This document shows positions 1-6,679 of a DNA stretch of 8,421 bases, piece after piece. The stretch's first letter is position 1. Every line of letters starts with the position of its first letter. This stretch comes from Tannerella sp. GTDB taxonomy: Bacteria; Bacteroidota; Bacteroidia; Bacteroidales; Tannerellaceae. Under the pieces are notes generated by a model. The model saw only the letters and a list, made by a program, of their open reading frames with translations. It was not told the DNA's origin and made no database searches. A program made the translations under genes and the position numbers. The stretch is from contig JAITPH010000032.1 in NCBI GenBank assembly GCA_031289515.1, positions 1 to 8,421 on the forward strand. Reading direction: 5' to 3'.

Positions 1-854
1 TCAAGAACGCCCTTGAATACAACATCGTGAAAAACAATCTGAAACTCAAGATGCGCAATATCGAAACCGGAGAGATTGAATATCTGTATAATACGGAAAA
101 AGAGATCAGAAAAATCGAACAGCTGAAGTTGCTCAACGCCAATCAGCTGAAATCTACAAGTATGCTGATAATAGTAGCTATTCTGCTCGTTACCATCATC
201 GTCCTTCTGTGGTTATGGTTTTACAACGTCAAAAAAAGCATTGAACGTCGCTCTGCTCTCATCAAAGCCGAAAAAGGAGAAACAGAACTGAATCTGAAGA
301 TAAAGGAAGAACAAGCCGTCAAAGCGCAATTGGAAAAGTACGAAGTCTTGTCGGACTACCGCCTGAAGGAAATCGAACTCGAAGGCAAGAACAAGGCTAT
401 GGAACAACTGCTCAAAGACAAGAAAACTTTGGACAATCTGATAGATGCGTATACGCAACGCATCAACGAATACGAACGCAACAATGATATAAAACAGGAA
501 CAAATCAAAAATGAAGACCCGCTCAAAAATCTTATCATTGAAGACATTACGAAACTGATAAACAAAAAGCTACGCAAAAAAACAGAATATATCGAACAAT
601 TGAACCAGATAGACGGACAATATATTTCGACGCTGAAAACATCGTACAACGGCAATCTTTCTGTTTTGTACATTAAATACTGCATCTGCTTTGCAATAGG
701 AATGGAGATCGGCGAGGTTTCCGAATGTTTCTCAATCGAACAATCCTCCGTCCACATGGTGCGCTACCGGCTGAAGAAAAAGTTCGGCCTCGACAACAAC
801 GACGACCTGAACGTCTACCTTCGCCGACTTAATAACGTATTATCTTTAATATAA
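1..854 (+). CDS. Membrane-anchored LuxR-like transcriptional regulator, 5'-truncated by window edge
   Basis: The reading frame is open from base 3 with no upstream stop, so the GTG at 27 is probably not the real start and the N-terminal part lies outside the window. Counting from that GTG (275 residues), there is one hydrophobic helix at about 46-67, a charged heptad-rich coiled coil at about 70-165, and a C-terminal helix-turn-helix at about 206-255 ending in the recognition-helix pattern RYRLKKKFGL, typical of LuxR/GerE-type domains in Bacteroidetes. The visible part aligns throughout with the C-terminal half of the next gene, including the juxtamembrane KYEVLSD motif. By analogy the missing part should be a signal peptide plus a periplasmic helical (TPR-like) sensor. 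Inferred role: one-component regulator that senses a periplasmic or envelope signal and binds DNA in the cytoplasm. The target is unknown. The downstream paralog starts 33 bp later, so they are probably cotranscribed. Confidence 0.85.
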   Translation, partial: KNALEYNIVKNNLKLKMRNIETGEIEYLYNTEKEIRKIEQLKLLNANQLKSTSMLIIVAILLVTIIVLLWLWFYNVKKSIERRSALIKAEKGETELNLKIKEEQAVKAQLEKYEVLSDYRLKEIELEGKNKAMEQLLKDKKTLDNLIDAYTQRINEYERNNDIKQEQIKNEDPLKNLIIEDITKLINKKLRKKTEYIEQLNQIDGQYISTLKTSYNGNLSVLYIKYCICFAIGMEIGEVSECFSIEQSSVHMVRYRLKKKFGLDNNDDLNVYLRRLNNVLSLI

Positions 855-887
855 ATCATTTACAAGACTTATGCTTACGAAGAAAAT

Positions 888-2789
888 ATGAGAAAAGCGA
901 CTTTGTTATTGTTTAATTTCATTGTTTTTATAGCTTCTTACTCGCAAACGACGGATTCTGTTTACAGCCTTATAAATCAAAACATCTCCGTCGACAAGAA
1001 AAAGGAAATAGCCGAAGAAAACAAAATAGGCTACCTTCAATATGACGTTGAAGGTCAGACGAAGATATTGTCTTATCTGCTCAATCAAGGCATGAAGGCG
1101 TCAAACAACGATGTCATATTCTTCAGTTATTGCACTTTAGCTCATAACGAGATAAGTCACGGCGAGAACAGGCACGCGTTAGCCTACCTTGATTCCGCCA
1201 AACTTTATCTGGACGACAACAAGGATATGCGTCAACTTGCCGTTTATCACTATCTGAGAGGAGCTTACACCGTCGCTTGCGAGCCGGAGAACAGCAAAGA
1301 CGGTTTCAGCCATTTCTTCCAAGCCCTTCATTACTACGAGCTGTTGGGCGACAAATCTCAAATTATTCTGAATATCATAATGGCGCTTACCGACGAAGCC
1401 GCGCAGAGGAGCGATACCGCATCGATTAATACCATATTGACTAAAGTGGTGGAAATGAACGAAAATATGATGAACGACCGGAGAATGAACTTCCTGATAA
1501 ACGGACTGCACGCCATCTTCAACCGCATAAGCTACGACTACAACAACGACGAAAACCTGCTCGATTCTATCCTTTTCTACGAAAAAAGAGTTATAGACAT
1601 GTATGAATCAGGCATTTTGGATAATACCGGAATGGATACGTATGCAAATCTGGCGTACACCGACGCGATAGAATACGAGACAAAGCGCGGAAACCCTGAT
1701 TCGGCGCTGATAAACAGCTACATGACGAAAGCCCGCCTTCTTGCGTCGAAACTGAACAACCCGCTGGTCAACATCCGCATTTCATACATCGAATCGCTGA
1801 TTGACTTCTCAAAAAACAACATCCGGCAATCCGAAGAAAAAGCTATTGCAACAAACAGACTGTTAGACGATTTCAGATATTTCGGCTATCAACAGATTTA
1901 TGTAGACAACTACGACCTGCTGAGCCGGATAAGCGCAGTAAAAGACGACTACAAACAGGCTTTCATCTACGAAGAACTGAAAAACAAATACAAACTTGAG
2001 ATGCGCAACAATGAAATAAAAACCCTTGAATTAGAGTTTCTTTCATACATAAACGAAGCCGAAGTAGCAAAATTGAAAGCGAAAAACGATTACCACAAAA
2101 AGAGGGCTTCCTTTATTGCGATAATATGCCTTCTGCTGGCTGTAACCACGATTTTACTACTGCTCATGCTGTTTGCCAAACATAAAAACATGGAACAAAG
2201 CGCCAAACTCGAAAAGAAAGCTAACGACGACGCCAAACTCAAACTCAAACTCAAAAACGAGCAAACCGAAAAAGCCCTGCTTGAAAAATACGAGGTGCTC
2301 TCGGATTTTCACCTGAAAGAATTGGAACTTATGGGCAAAAGCAAGGAATTGGAGCAATTGGAAGCGGAAAAGCTCGAACTCGACAGGCAAGTGGAGTTTT
2401 ATTCTAATAAAATAGCCGAATACGAAGAAGACATGTACAACCGGCAAAGCGACAAAAAAGAAAAACTGTTGGTCATAAGAGACGATATAAAACAGCGGAT
2501 AAACAAATATTTGAATGGCTCAAAAACCTTGTCCCCGAATCTGGAAAAGATAAACGACTCGTATATCGGCTTTCTGGAAGACAGATACGACGGTCACATC
2601 ACCGTTCTATACCTCAAATACTGTATTTGCTTCGCTATCGGCATGGGAATAAACGATGTCGCCGAGTGTTTTTCGATTGAATTGGACTCCGTTCACGGTA
2701 TTCGTTACCGCCTGAAAAAGAAATTCGGTCTGAGCGCCGACGACAGCCTCGAAATATTTCTGAAACCGCGTCAGTATTACGCTTCCTAA
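888..2789 (+). CDS. TPR-like periplasmic sensor, transmembrane, coiled-coil, helix-turn-helix regulator
   Basis: This complete 633-residue protein starts at ATG 888. Residues 1-20 form a signal peptide ending near ASYSQ. Residues 25-380 are almost entirely helical with degenerate TPR-like repeats (for example 97-130 and 136-170) and should lie in the periplasm. A membrane helix spans about 408-430, followed by a Lys/Glu-rich coiled coil at about 433-520. A LuxR-like helix-turn-helix occupies about 570-615 and ends in RYRLKKKFGL. The layout resembles Bacteroidetes inner-membrane-spanning one-component regulators, of which SusR is a functional analogue but not a claimed homologue. The HTH is about 70% identical to that of the preceding gene (36 of 51 aligned residues, counted by eye), so the two are paralogs. 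There is no histidine kinase or receiver domain. Its stop overlaps the stop of the convergent barrel gene. The ligand and regulon are not visible; neighbouring genes are candidates only by proximity. Confidence 0.88.
   Translation: MRKATLLLFNFIVFIASYSQTTDSVYSLINQNISVDKKKEIAEENKIGYLQYDVEGQTKILSYLLNQGMKASNNDVIFFSYCTLAHNEISHGENRHALAYLDSAKLYLDDNKDMRQLAVYHYLRGAYTVACEPENSKDGFSHFFQALHYYELLGDKSQIILNIIMALTDEAAQRSDTASINTILTKVVEMNENMMNDRRMNFLINGLHAIFNRISYDYNNDENLLDSILFYEKRVIDMYESGILDNTGMDTYANLAYTDAIEYETKRGNPDSALINSYMTKARLLASKLNNPLVNIRISYIESLIDFSKNNIRQSEEKAIATNRLLDDFRYFGYQQIYVDNYDLLSRISAVKDDYKQAFIYEELKNKYKLEMRNNEIKTLELEFLSYINEAEVAKLKAKNDYHKKRASFIAIICLLLAVTTILLLLMLFAKHKNMEQSAKLEKKANDDAKLKLKLKNEQTEKALLEKYEVLSDFHLKELELMGKSKELEQLEAEKLELDRQVEFYSNKIAEYEEDMYNRQSDKKEKLLVIRDDIKQRINKYLNGSKTLSPNLEKINDSYIGFLEDRYDGHITVLYLKYCICFAIGMGINDVAECFSIELDSVHGIRYRLKKKFGLSADDSLEIFLKPRQYYAS
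2235..2255 (+). repeat. In-frame hexanucleotide tandem repeat (AAACTC)3 AAA
   Basis: Three perfect copies of AAACTC followed by AAA encode alternating Lys-Leu (residues 450-456) in the coiled coil just after the membrane helix of the 633-aa regulator. The 10-mer CGCCAAACTC also occurs twice, 30 bp apart (2201 and 2231), so this stretch is built of short direct repeats. Copy-number change by one unit would add or remove two residues and keep the frame. Confidence 0.6.
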
Positions 2790-4030
2790 TATTGCTTTAT
2801 CAAAAACGAAGGACTCATGCGCAAGTAAACGCCAAAGGAATAATTTGTATTTCCGCCGTAAACAGAGCCTTGATATAATCCTCCATCCGACATGACTGCG
2901 CTGCCGCCAAACGAAAAATACGCTTCGGCTTCGACCCCGAAAACAAAACCCTTACCGAGCTGATGCACATAATCGGCGCTAAGATAAAACAGCTGCGGTC
3001 TTTTGTATTTCAAGCCCTCAATCTTCGTCGAAACAGAGCCGTAAAACGGACTTCCGAAGACAGTCATGAAATCCTTGCAACGCCAATACGACGCCGTGAC
3101 GTTAAATTCCTGCAATTGAAGCGACAGCTTCGCATAGTAGCCGCTACCGCGGTTTAAATCCGATAACGCATTATTATTCAACATGTATCCCGCAATATCA
3201 AACTCCGTATTTATATATTTGAGTACGCGAAGATTCGGATTCCACGTCAGCCCCGCCCCTGCCGCGCCATTCATTACGGTCTGCACTTCCTCCACATATA
3301 AATCAATCTCGCCGCCTCTGTGCTGCACCAATCCCTGCACCGGAAAATAGACGTGAAACGGCGACTTGGGCGAATTTGCCAGAAAGCGCGTCGAAACGCC
3401 GCTCACAAAAGACTCCTGATGGGTATCCAACTCGTATATGTACGTAATCCAGTCCAGCCAGAGGTCGAAGTTAATCCATTTTGTATTGCACAGCAACTGA
3501 ATACCCGACTCCGGGTCGGACGAAAGATTGAGTTCGTGGTTATATAAAGGCTCTATCAAGCGATGATTCGCGCCTCCGAAAATATTTCCGAAAATGAAAT
3601 TCACGCTCTCCGAAAACTTGACATTTGCTCTGAAATACGGCAATACATGGACGTTATGGGCATAATCCTGCCCTTCCCACTTTGCCATGTCCTTATAAGC
3701 AAAAGCCGGATAGCGCGTTGTGCCCCAAAACCAGATGGAATGCGCCCCACCCTCTATCTTCAGATTATGGAGAGGATAATACGAAGCCTTCAGTTGCAGC
3801 TGGAAACCGGGCAACGTATATCCTTTCTGTACCGTCGTGACAAACTCGTTGTTCTTGAAAAACGAAGTATTGTCTATCTCGATTGCCAATTTGCCCTTTT
3901 GTAACGGATCTATTCCGTAATCGGCGGCAAACAGGCTGTCATTCAATTGAGCGCTTATCTCCTGACCCGCCGACAACGACGTCAATACAAGACTCAAAAA
4001 AACAATTTGTAATGGCTCTACTTTCTTCAC
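2786..4030 (-). CDS. Outer-membrane beta-barrel protein of unknown function
   Basis: This 414-residue protein is read on the minus strand from a GTG start (4030-4028). An in-frame stop two codons upstream (4036-4034) rules out an earlier start. Residues 1 to about 27 form a signal peptide (MKK, then a Leu/Val/Ser core, then SAGQEISAQ), with no lipobox cysteine. The mature part alternates hydrophobic and polar residues and is rich in Tyr, Trp, Phe and Gly, as in outer-membrane barrels; the last strand includes NYSFGVYLRM (396-405) and the protein ends in Tyr. Distinctive segments are GGAHSIWFWGT (94-104), GGANHRLIEPLYN (152-164) and VQHRGGEID (245-253). There is no TonB box or plug, so it is not a SusC-type receptor. 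The gene is divergent from galM and convergent with the regulator, sharing overlapping stops. A porin-like role in sugar entry is possible but rests only on position. Confidence 0.8.
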   Translation of the reverse strand: MKKVEPLQIVFLSLVLTSLSAGQEISAQLNDSLFAADYGIDPLQKGKLAIEIDNTSFFKNNEFVTTVQKGYTLPGFQLQLKASYYPLHNLKIEGGAHSIWFWGTTRYPAFAYKDMAKWEGQDYAHNVHVLPYFRANVKFSESVNFIFGNIFGGANHRLIEPLYNHELNLSSDPESGIQLLCNTKWINFDLWLDWITYIYELDTHQESFVSGVSTRFLANSPKSPFHVYFPVQGLVQHRGGEIDLYVEEVQTVMNGAAGAGLTWNPNLRVLKYINTEFDIAGYMLNNNALSDLNRGSGYYAKLSLQLQEFNVTASYWRCKDFMTVFGSPFYGSVSTKIEGLKYKRPQLFYLSADYVHQLGKGFVFGVEAEAYFSFGGSAVMSDGGLYQGSVYGGNTNYSFGVYLRMSPSFLIKQY

Positions 4031-4079
4031 GTTTTACTATTAATTTCAGTCATTCTATAACTCTTATGCGGAAAAACGG

Positions 4080-4105
4080 ATGCAAACATAGAAAAAAAAT
4101 TGCAT
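4080..4105. promoter_or_regulatory. Inverted repeat ATGCAA-N14-TTGCAT overlapping a promoter
   Basis: Perfect 6-bp arms lie at 4080-4085 and 4100-4105, with a 14-bp A-rich spacer. The arm centres are 20 bp apart, about two helical turns, as expected for a dimeric DNA-binding protein contacting one face. The repeat overlaps the predicted -7 box of the minus-strand barrel gene, so a bound protein would probably affect that promoter. No binder is identified; the HTH proteins at the left of the window are candidates by proximity. Confidence 0.35.
4083..4090 (-). promoter_or_regulatory. Bacteroidetes-type -7 box for the beta-barrel gene
   Basis: On the minus strand this reads TATGTTTG, a full match to the TAnnTTTG -7 consensus of the Bacteroidetes primary sigma factor. 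It would place the transcription start near 4076, giving a leader of about 45 nt before the GTG start. The matching -33 TTTG element is not evident at the usual spacing, so the promoter may be weak or need an activator. Confidence 0.45.
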
Positions 4106-4152
4106 ACTATCACCTCTTACAGTCAGAAATTTACGAATCACGCAAAAAAAAC

Positions 4153-4166
4153 ATGTTTAAAAACAT
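4153..4166. promoter_or_regulatory. 14-bp palindrome ATGTTT-AA-AAACAT upstream of galM
   Basis: Perfect 6-bp arms with a 2-bp spacer lie about 64 bp upstream of the preferred galM start and about 34 bp upstream of a candidate -7 box. Its size and position suit an operator or activator site for the gal operon. It is too short, and lacks a T-run, for a terminator. A/T-rich palindromes also arise by chance in such intergenic DNA. Confidence 0.35.
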
Positions 4167-4199
4167 CTGATAATTATCCTGTCTTCCAAATAAATGTAC

Positions 4200-4207
4200 T
4201 ATTTTTA
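4200..4207 (+). promoter_or_regulatory. Weak candidate -7 box for the galM operon
   Basis: TATTTTTA matches TAnnTTTG except at the last base. It would start transcription near 4213, downstream of the ATG at 4194 and just upstream of the ATG at 4230, which agrees with 4230 as the translation start. No TTTG is seen at the -33 position. It is the best match on the plus strand of this intergenic region, but weak. Confidence 0.25.
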
Positions 4208-4229
4208 CAAGCGTTTTACAATAAGAAAT

Positions 4230-5339
4230 ATGACAGACAAGAACACGCTTTCCGGACTGAATACATCTGACTTTCAAAAGATTGTAGACGGAAAAGAGAC
4301 AAATTTATACCTGCTTTCCAATAAAGGCGGAGCAGAGATTACCGTATTGAACTACGGAGCGAAAATAGTTTCGCTGATGATTCCCGACAAAAACGGGATA
4401 ATGACCGACGTCGTGACCGGACATTCCTGTATCGACGATTATCTTGCTTCGGAAGAGCCTTATTTCGGAGCTGTATGCGGACGCTACGGTAACAGGATTG
4501 CACGCGGCGCATTCAGTTTGGACGGCGTCGTCTACGACAAACTTGCCGTCAATAACGGACCGAACAGTCTGCACGGCGGCATCAAAGGCTTTAATTCCGT
4601 CGTCTGGGACGTCGAACGTGTAGACGAGCAGACCGTCATCCTGAGATATACATCCCAAGACGGCGAAGAAGGCTTTCCCGGCAAGTTGGAAACAACCGTG
4701 TTATACCGGCTTACGGACGAGAATGAACTCCGTATCTGTTATAACGCCAAAACAGACAAGCCGACCGTCGTAAACCTGACCAATCACTCGTATTTCAACC
4801 TTTCCGGAGCTGGCGACCCCTACATTGGCGACCATCGACTGGAAATAAACGCCAATTGCTACCTTCCCATCGACGAGACGGCTATACCGTACGGGCCGAA
4901 AGAAGTAACCGCGGATACGCCGATGGACTTCTTCAGGCCGCACACAATCGGCGAACGCATCGACGACGACTTTGAACAGCTCCGTTTCGGTAACGGATAC
5001 GACCATTGCTACATATTAAACAAGGGTATGGAAAGGCTTTCGTTAGGCGCTTCGTGCTCCTCTCCCAAAACAGGCATCACGATGGAAACATGGACTACCG
5101 AGCCGGGAGTTCAACTATACACAGGCAACTGGATGACAGGCAACTTCGCAGGCAAAAACGGACAGCGATACCCGAAACGATCCGCATTCTGCCTCGAAAC
5201 GCAACACTACCCCGACAGTCCGAACAAACCGGGGTATCCTTCAACGGTTTTGCGACCGGGTAATATATTCGACAGTACTACCGTTTACAAATTTTCGACA
5301 AAGAGACAGTTTTTTAATAATAATAATCTAATATTTTAA
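4230..5339 (+). CDS. galM: Aldose 1-epimerase (galactose mutarotase)
   Basis: GalM interconverts the alpha and beta anomers of galactose and other aldoses in the cytoplasm, supplying alpha-D-galactose to galactokinase. From ATG 4230 the protein has 369 residues, within the usual family range. The family hallmarks are present: NSLHGG with His115, NLTNHSYFNL with His186 (the acid-side histidines), GYDHCY with Asp258, TTEPGVQLYTGNW, and CLETQHYPD with Glu323 as the expected catalytic base. I prefer 4230 over the in-frame ATG at 4194 because Bacteroides GalM proteins begin close to the TLSGL segment, and the extra 12 residues (MYYFYKRFTIRN) look like translated leader. The C-terminus runs about 11 residues past the usual end (after YKFSTK), ending in an Asn-rich tail encoded by an AAT repeat. 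It is the first gene of the operon; the transporter follows after 5 bp. Confidence 0.95.
   Translation: MTDKNTLSGLNTSDFQKIVDGKETNLYLLSNKGGAEITVLNYGAKIVSLMIPDKNGIMTDVVTGHSCIDDYLASEEPYFGAVCGRYGNRIARGAFSLDGVVYDKLAVNNGPNSLHGGIKGFNSVVWDVERVDEQTVILRYTSQDGEEGFPGKLETTVLYRLTDENELRICYNAKTDKPTVVNLTNHSYFNLSGAGDPYIGDHRLEINANCYLPIDETAIPYGPKEVTADTPMDFFRPHTIGERIDDDFEQLRFGNGYDHCYILNKGMERLSLGASCSSPKTGITMETWTTEPGVQLYTGNWMTGNFAGKNGQRYPKRSAFCLETQHYPDSPNKPGYPSTVLRPGNIFDSTTVYKFSTKRQFFNNNNLIF
5315..5327 (+). repeat. Trinucleotide repeat (TAA)4 T at the 3' end of galM
   Basis: In the galM frame it reads as four AAT codons (Asn-Asn-Asn-Asn); in the next frame it reads as consecutive TAA stops. It lies in the A/T-rich tail just before the galM stop and 18 bp before the transporter start. 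Gain or loss of a unit changes tail length only. Confidence 0.6.
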
Positions 5340-5344
5340 ATTTT

Positions 5345-6628
5345 ATGGTACAAAAAAAGCAAAATGGCAATATAATAGCCATCATTACAATGATCTTCCT
5401 TTTTGGAATGATTTCATTCGTTACTAACCTCGCAGCCCCTATGGGGAAAATTTTGATCAACCAGTTCGGCGTATCCAATGCGCTCGGCTTGTTCGGCAAC
5501 CTCGCCAATTTTATCGCTTATGCGGTGATGGGTATACCCGGCGGCATATTGCTGCAACGCTACGGCTACAAGAAGACGGCGCTTATAGCGATAGCTGTCG
5601 GTATCGTCGGAGTGTTTATCCAATACCTGTCAGGCGGCGCTGCCAGTTTTGTCATCTATCTGATAGGCGCTTTCGTAGCCGGATTCTCGATGTGTCTGCT
5701 TAACACGGTTGTGAACCCGATGCTTAACACCCTCGGCGGCGGTGGCAATAAAGGCAATCAGCTGATACAGGTCGGCGGCTCGTTCAACTCTATTATGGCA
5801 ACGCTGACGCCAATGCTCGTCGGCGTACTTGTAGGCGAAGTAGCGAAGGCCAATATCACCGACGTTTACCCTGTGCTTTACATCGCAATGGGCGTATTCG
5901 CGCTTGCTTTCGTGATTTTAACACTGGTAAGGATTCCGGAACCGCACGCCGAAAAGGCTTCGGAGCCGCTTGGCAAATTGATGTCCGGCGCTCTTAAATT
6001 CCGTCATTTCATTCTCGGCGCTGTCGCTATCTTCGTATATGTAGGCGTTGAGGTCGGCACTCCGGGCATACTCGACTTGTGGCTCACCAAAGGTATCGGT
6101 ATCTCTACAACCATTTCGGGCTTCGTATGCGGTACATACTGGTTCCTTATGCTTATCGGACGACTGGTAGGGGCTTCAATCGGCGGCAAGGTGTCGAGCA
6201 AGCTGATGCTTACCGTTACTTCAGCCGTAGGATTGATTCTGGTAGCGCTGGCAATATTCTTGCCTGTTTCCTCACTCGTCAATGTTCCGGTGCTTCAGTC
6301 CGACGCCGCCGGAGCGCTTTCTTTCGGTTTCGCGGAAGTGCCTGTTAATGCACTCTGCCTGCTGCTTGTCGGTCTCTGCACCTCTATCATGTGGGGTGGC
6401 ATCTTCAACCTCGCGGTCGAAGGCCTGGGCAAATATCTGGCCGCCGCTTCGGGACTGTTTATGGTACTGGTTTGCGGTGGCGGCATACTGCCCGCTATTC
6501 AAGGCTGGATTGCAGACCTCGCCGGCTATCAGATCAGTTACTGGGTGATTTTTGCAGGCATCGCCTATCTGCTCTACTACGCGCTGATCGGCAGCAAGAA
6601 TGTCAATAAAGACATAAAAGTAGATTAA
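5345..6628 (+). CDS. gluP: Glucose/galactose MFS transporter (FucP/GluP-type proton symporter family)
   Basis: This is an inner-membrane major facilitator protein of 427 residues with about twelve hydrophobic helices spread over its whole length and a short cytoplasmic N-terminus (MVQKKQNGN). It belongs to the fucose:proton symporter (FHS) branch. Visible signs are the TM2-TM3 loop GGILLQRYGYKK (66-77), the TM4-TM5 segment VNPMLNTLGGGGNKGNQ (123-139), VGVEVGTPGIL (223-233) at the start of the second half, and the C-terminal GIFNLAVEGLGKY (352-364) followed by the Gly-rich CGGGILPAIQGW helix. Family members import glucose, galactose or fucose with protons; the location between galM and galK makes galactose (and perhaps glucose) the likely substrate. 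The start at ATG 5345 lies 5 bp after the galM stop, so the two are cotranscribed and possibly translationally coupled. The symbol gluP is by family; substrate preference is not proven by sequence. Confidence 0.9.
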   Translation: MVQKKQNGNIIAIITMIFLFGMISFVTNLAAPMGKILINQFGVSNALGLFGNLANFIAYAVMGIPGGILLQRYGYKKTALIAIAVGIVGVFIQYLSGGAASFVIYLIGAFVAGFSMCLLNTVVNPMLNTLGGGGNKGNQLIQVGGSFNSIMATLTPMLVGVLVGEVAKANITDVYPVLYIAMGVFALAFVILTLVRIPEPHAEKASEPLGKLMSGALKFRHFILGAVAIFVYVGVEVGTPGILDLWLTKGIGISTTISGFVCGTYWFLMLIGRLVGASIGGKVSSKLMLTVTSAVGLILVALAIFLPVSSLVNVPVLQSDAAGALSFGFAEVPVNALCLLLVGLCTSIMWGGIFNLAVEGLGKYLAAASGLFMVLVCGGGILPAIQGWIADLAGYQISYWVIFAGIAYLLYYALIGSKNVNKDIKVD

Positions 6629-6637
6629 ACTATAAGT

Positions 6638-6679
6638 TAGAAGGTAGAAATCAGAAATTTTTTCTACCTTCTACTTTTT
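6638..6679 (+). terminator. Intrinsic-terminator-like hairpin between transporter and galK
   Basis: A perfect 13-bp stem (TAGAAGGTAGAAA at 6638-6650 with its complement at 6661-6673) encloses a 10-nt loop and is followed by C and five Ts (6675-6679). It begins 9 bp after the transporter stop and ends 34 bp before galK. The stem has only four G-C pairs, so it may be a leaky terminator, an mRNA-stabilising 3' structure or a processing site that sets galK level relative to galM and the transporter. The sequence is made of degenerate heptamers (TTAGAAG, GTAGAAA, TCAGAAA), then two in antisense (TTTCTAC, CTTCTAC). Confidence 0.6.

Noticed and set aside
27..29. GTG at 27 as the true start of the first regulator
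   Set aside because: The frame continues open to the window edge, and the upstream residues (KNALEYNI) fit the helical region that precedes the membrane helix in the paralog.
356..757. 133-codon minus-strand frame inside the first regulator
   Set aside because: It is a shadow of the coiled-coil and HTH coding region, with low-complexity Ser/Leu/Ile/Phe content and no independent evidence.
871..891. Seven-codon frame (ATG at 871) overlapping the start of the 633-aa regulator as ATGA
   Set aside because: It is very short, with no conservation evidence; overlaps like this are common in A/T-rich leaders.
3883..4170. 95-codon plus-strand frame crossing the barrel gene start and the divergent promoter region
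   Set aside because: It is antisense to the signal peptide of the barrel gene and runs through intergenic A/T-rich DNA; the translation has no domain features.
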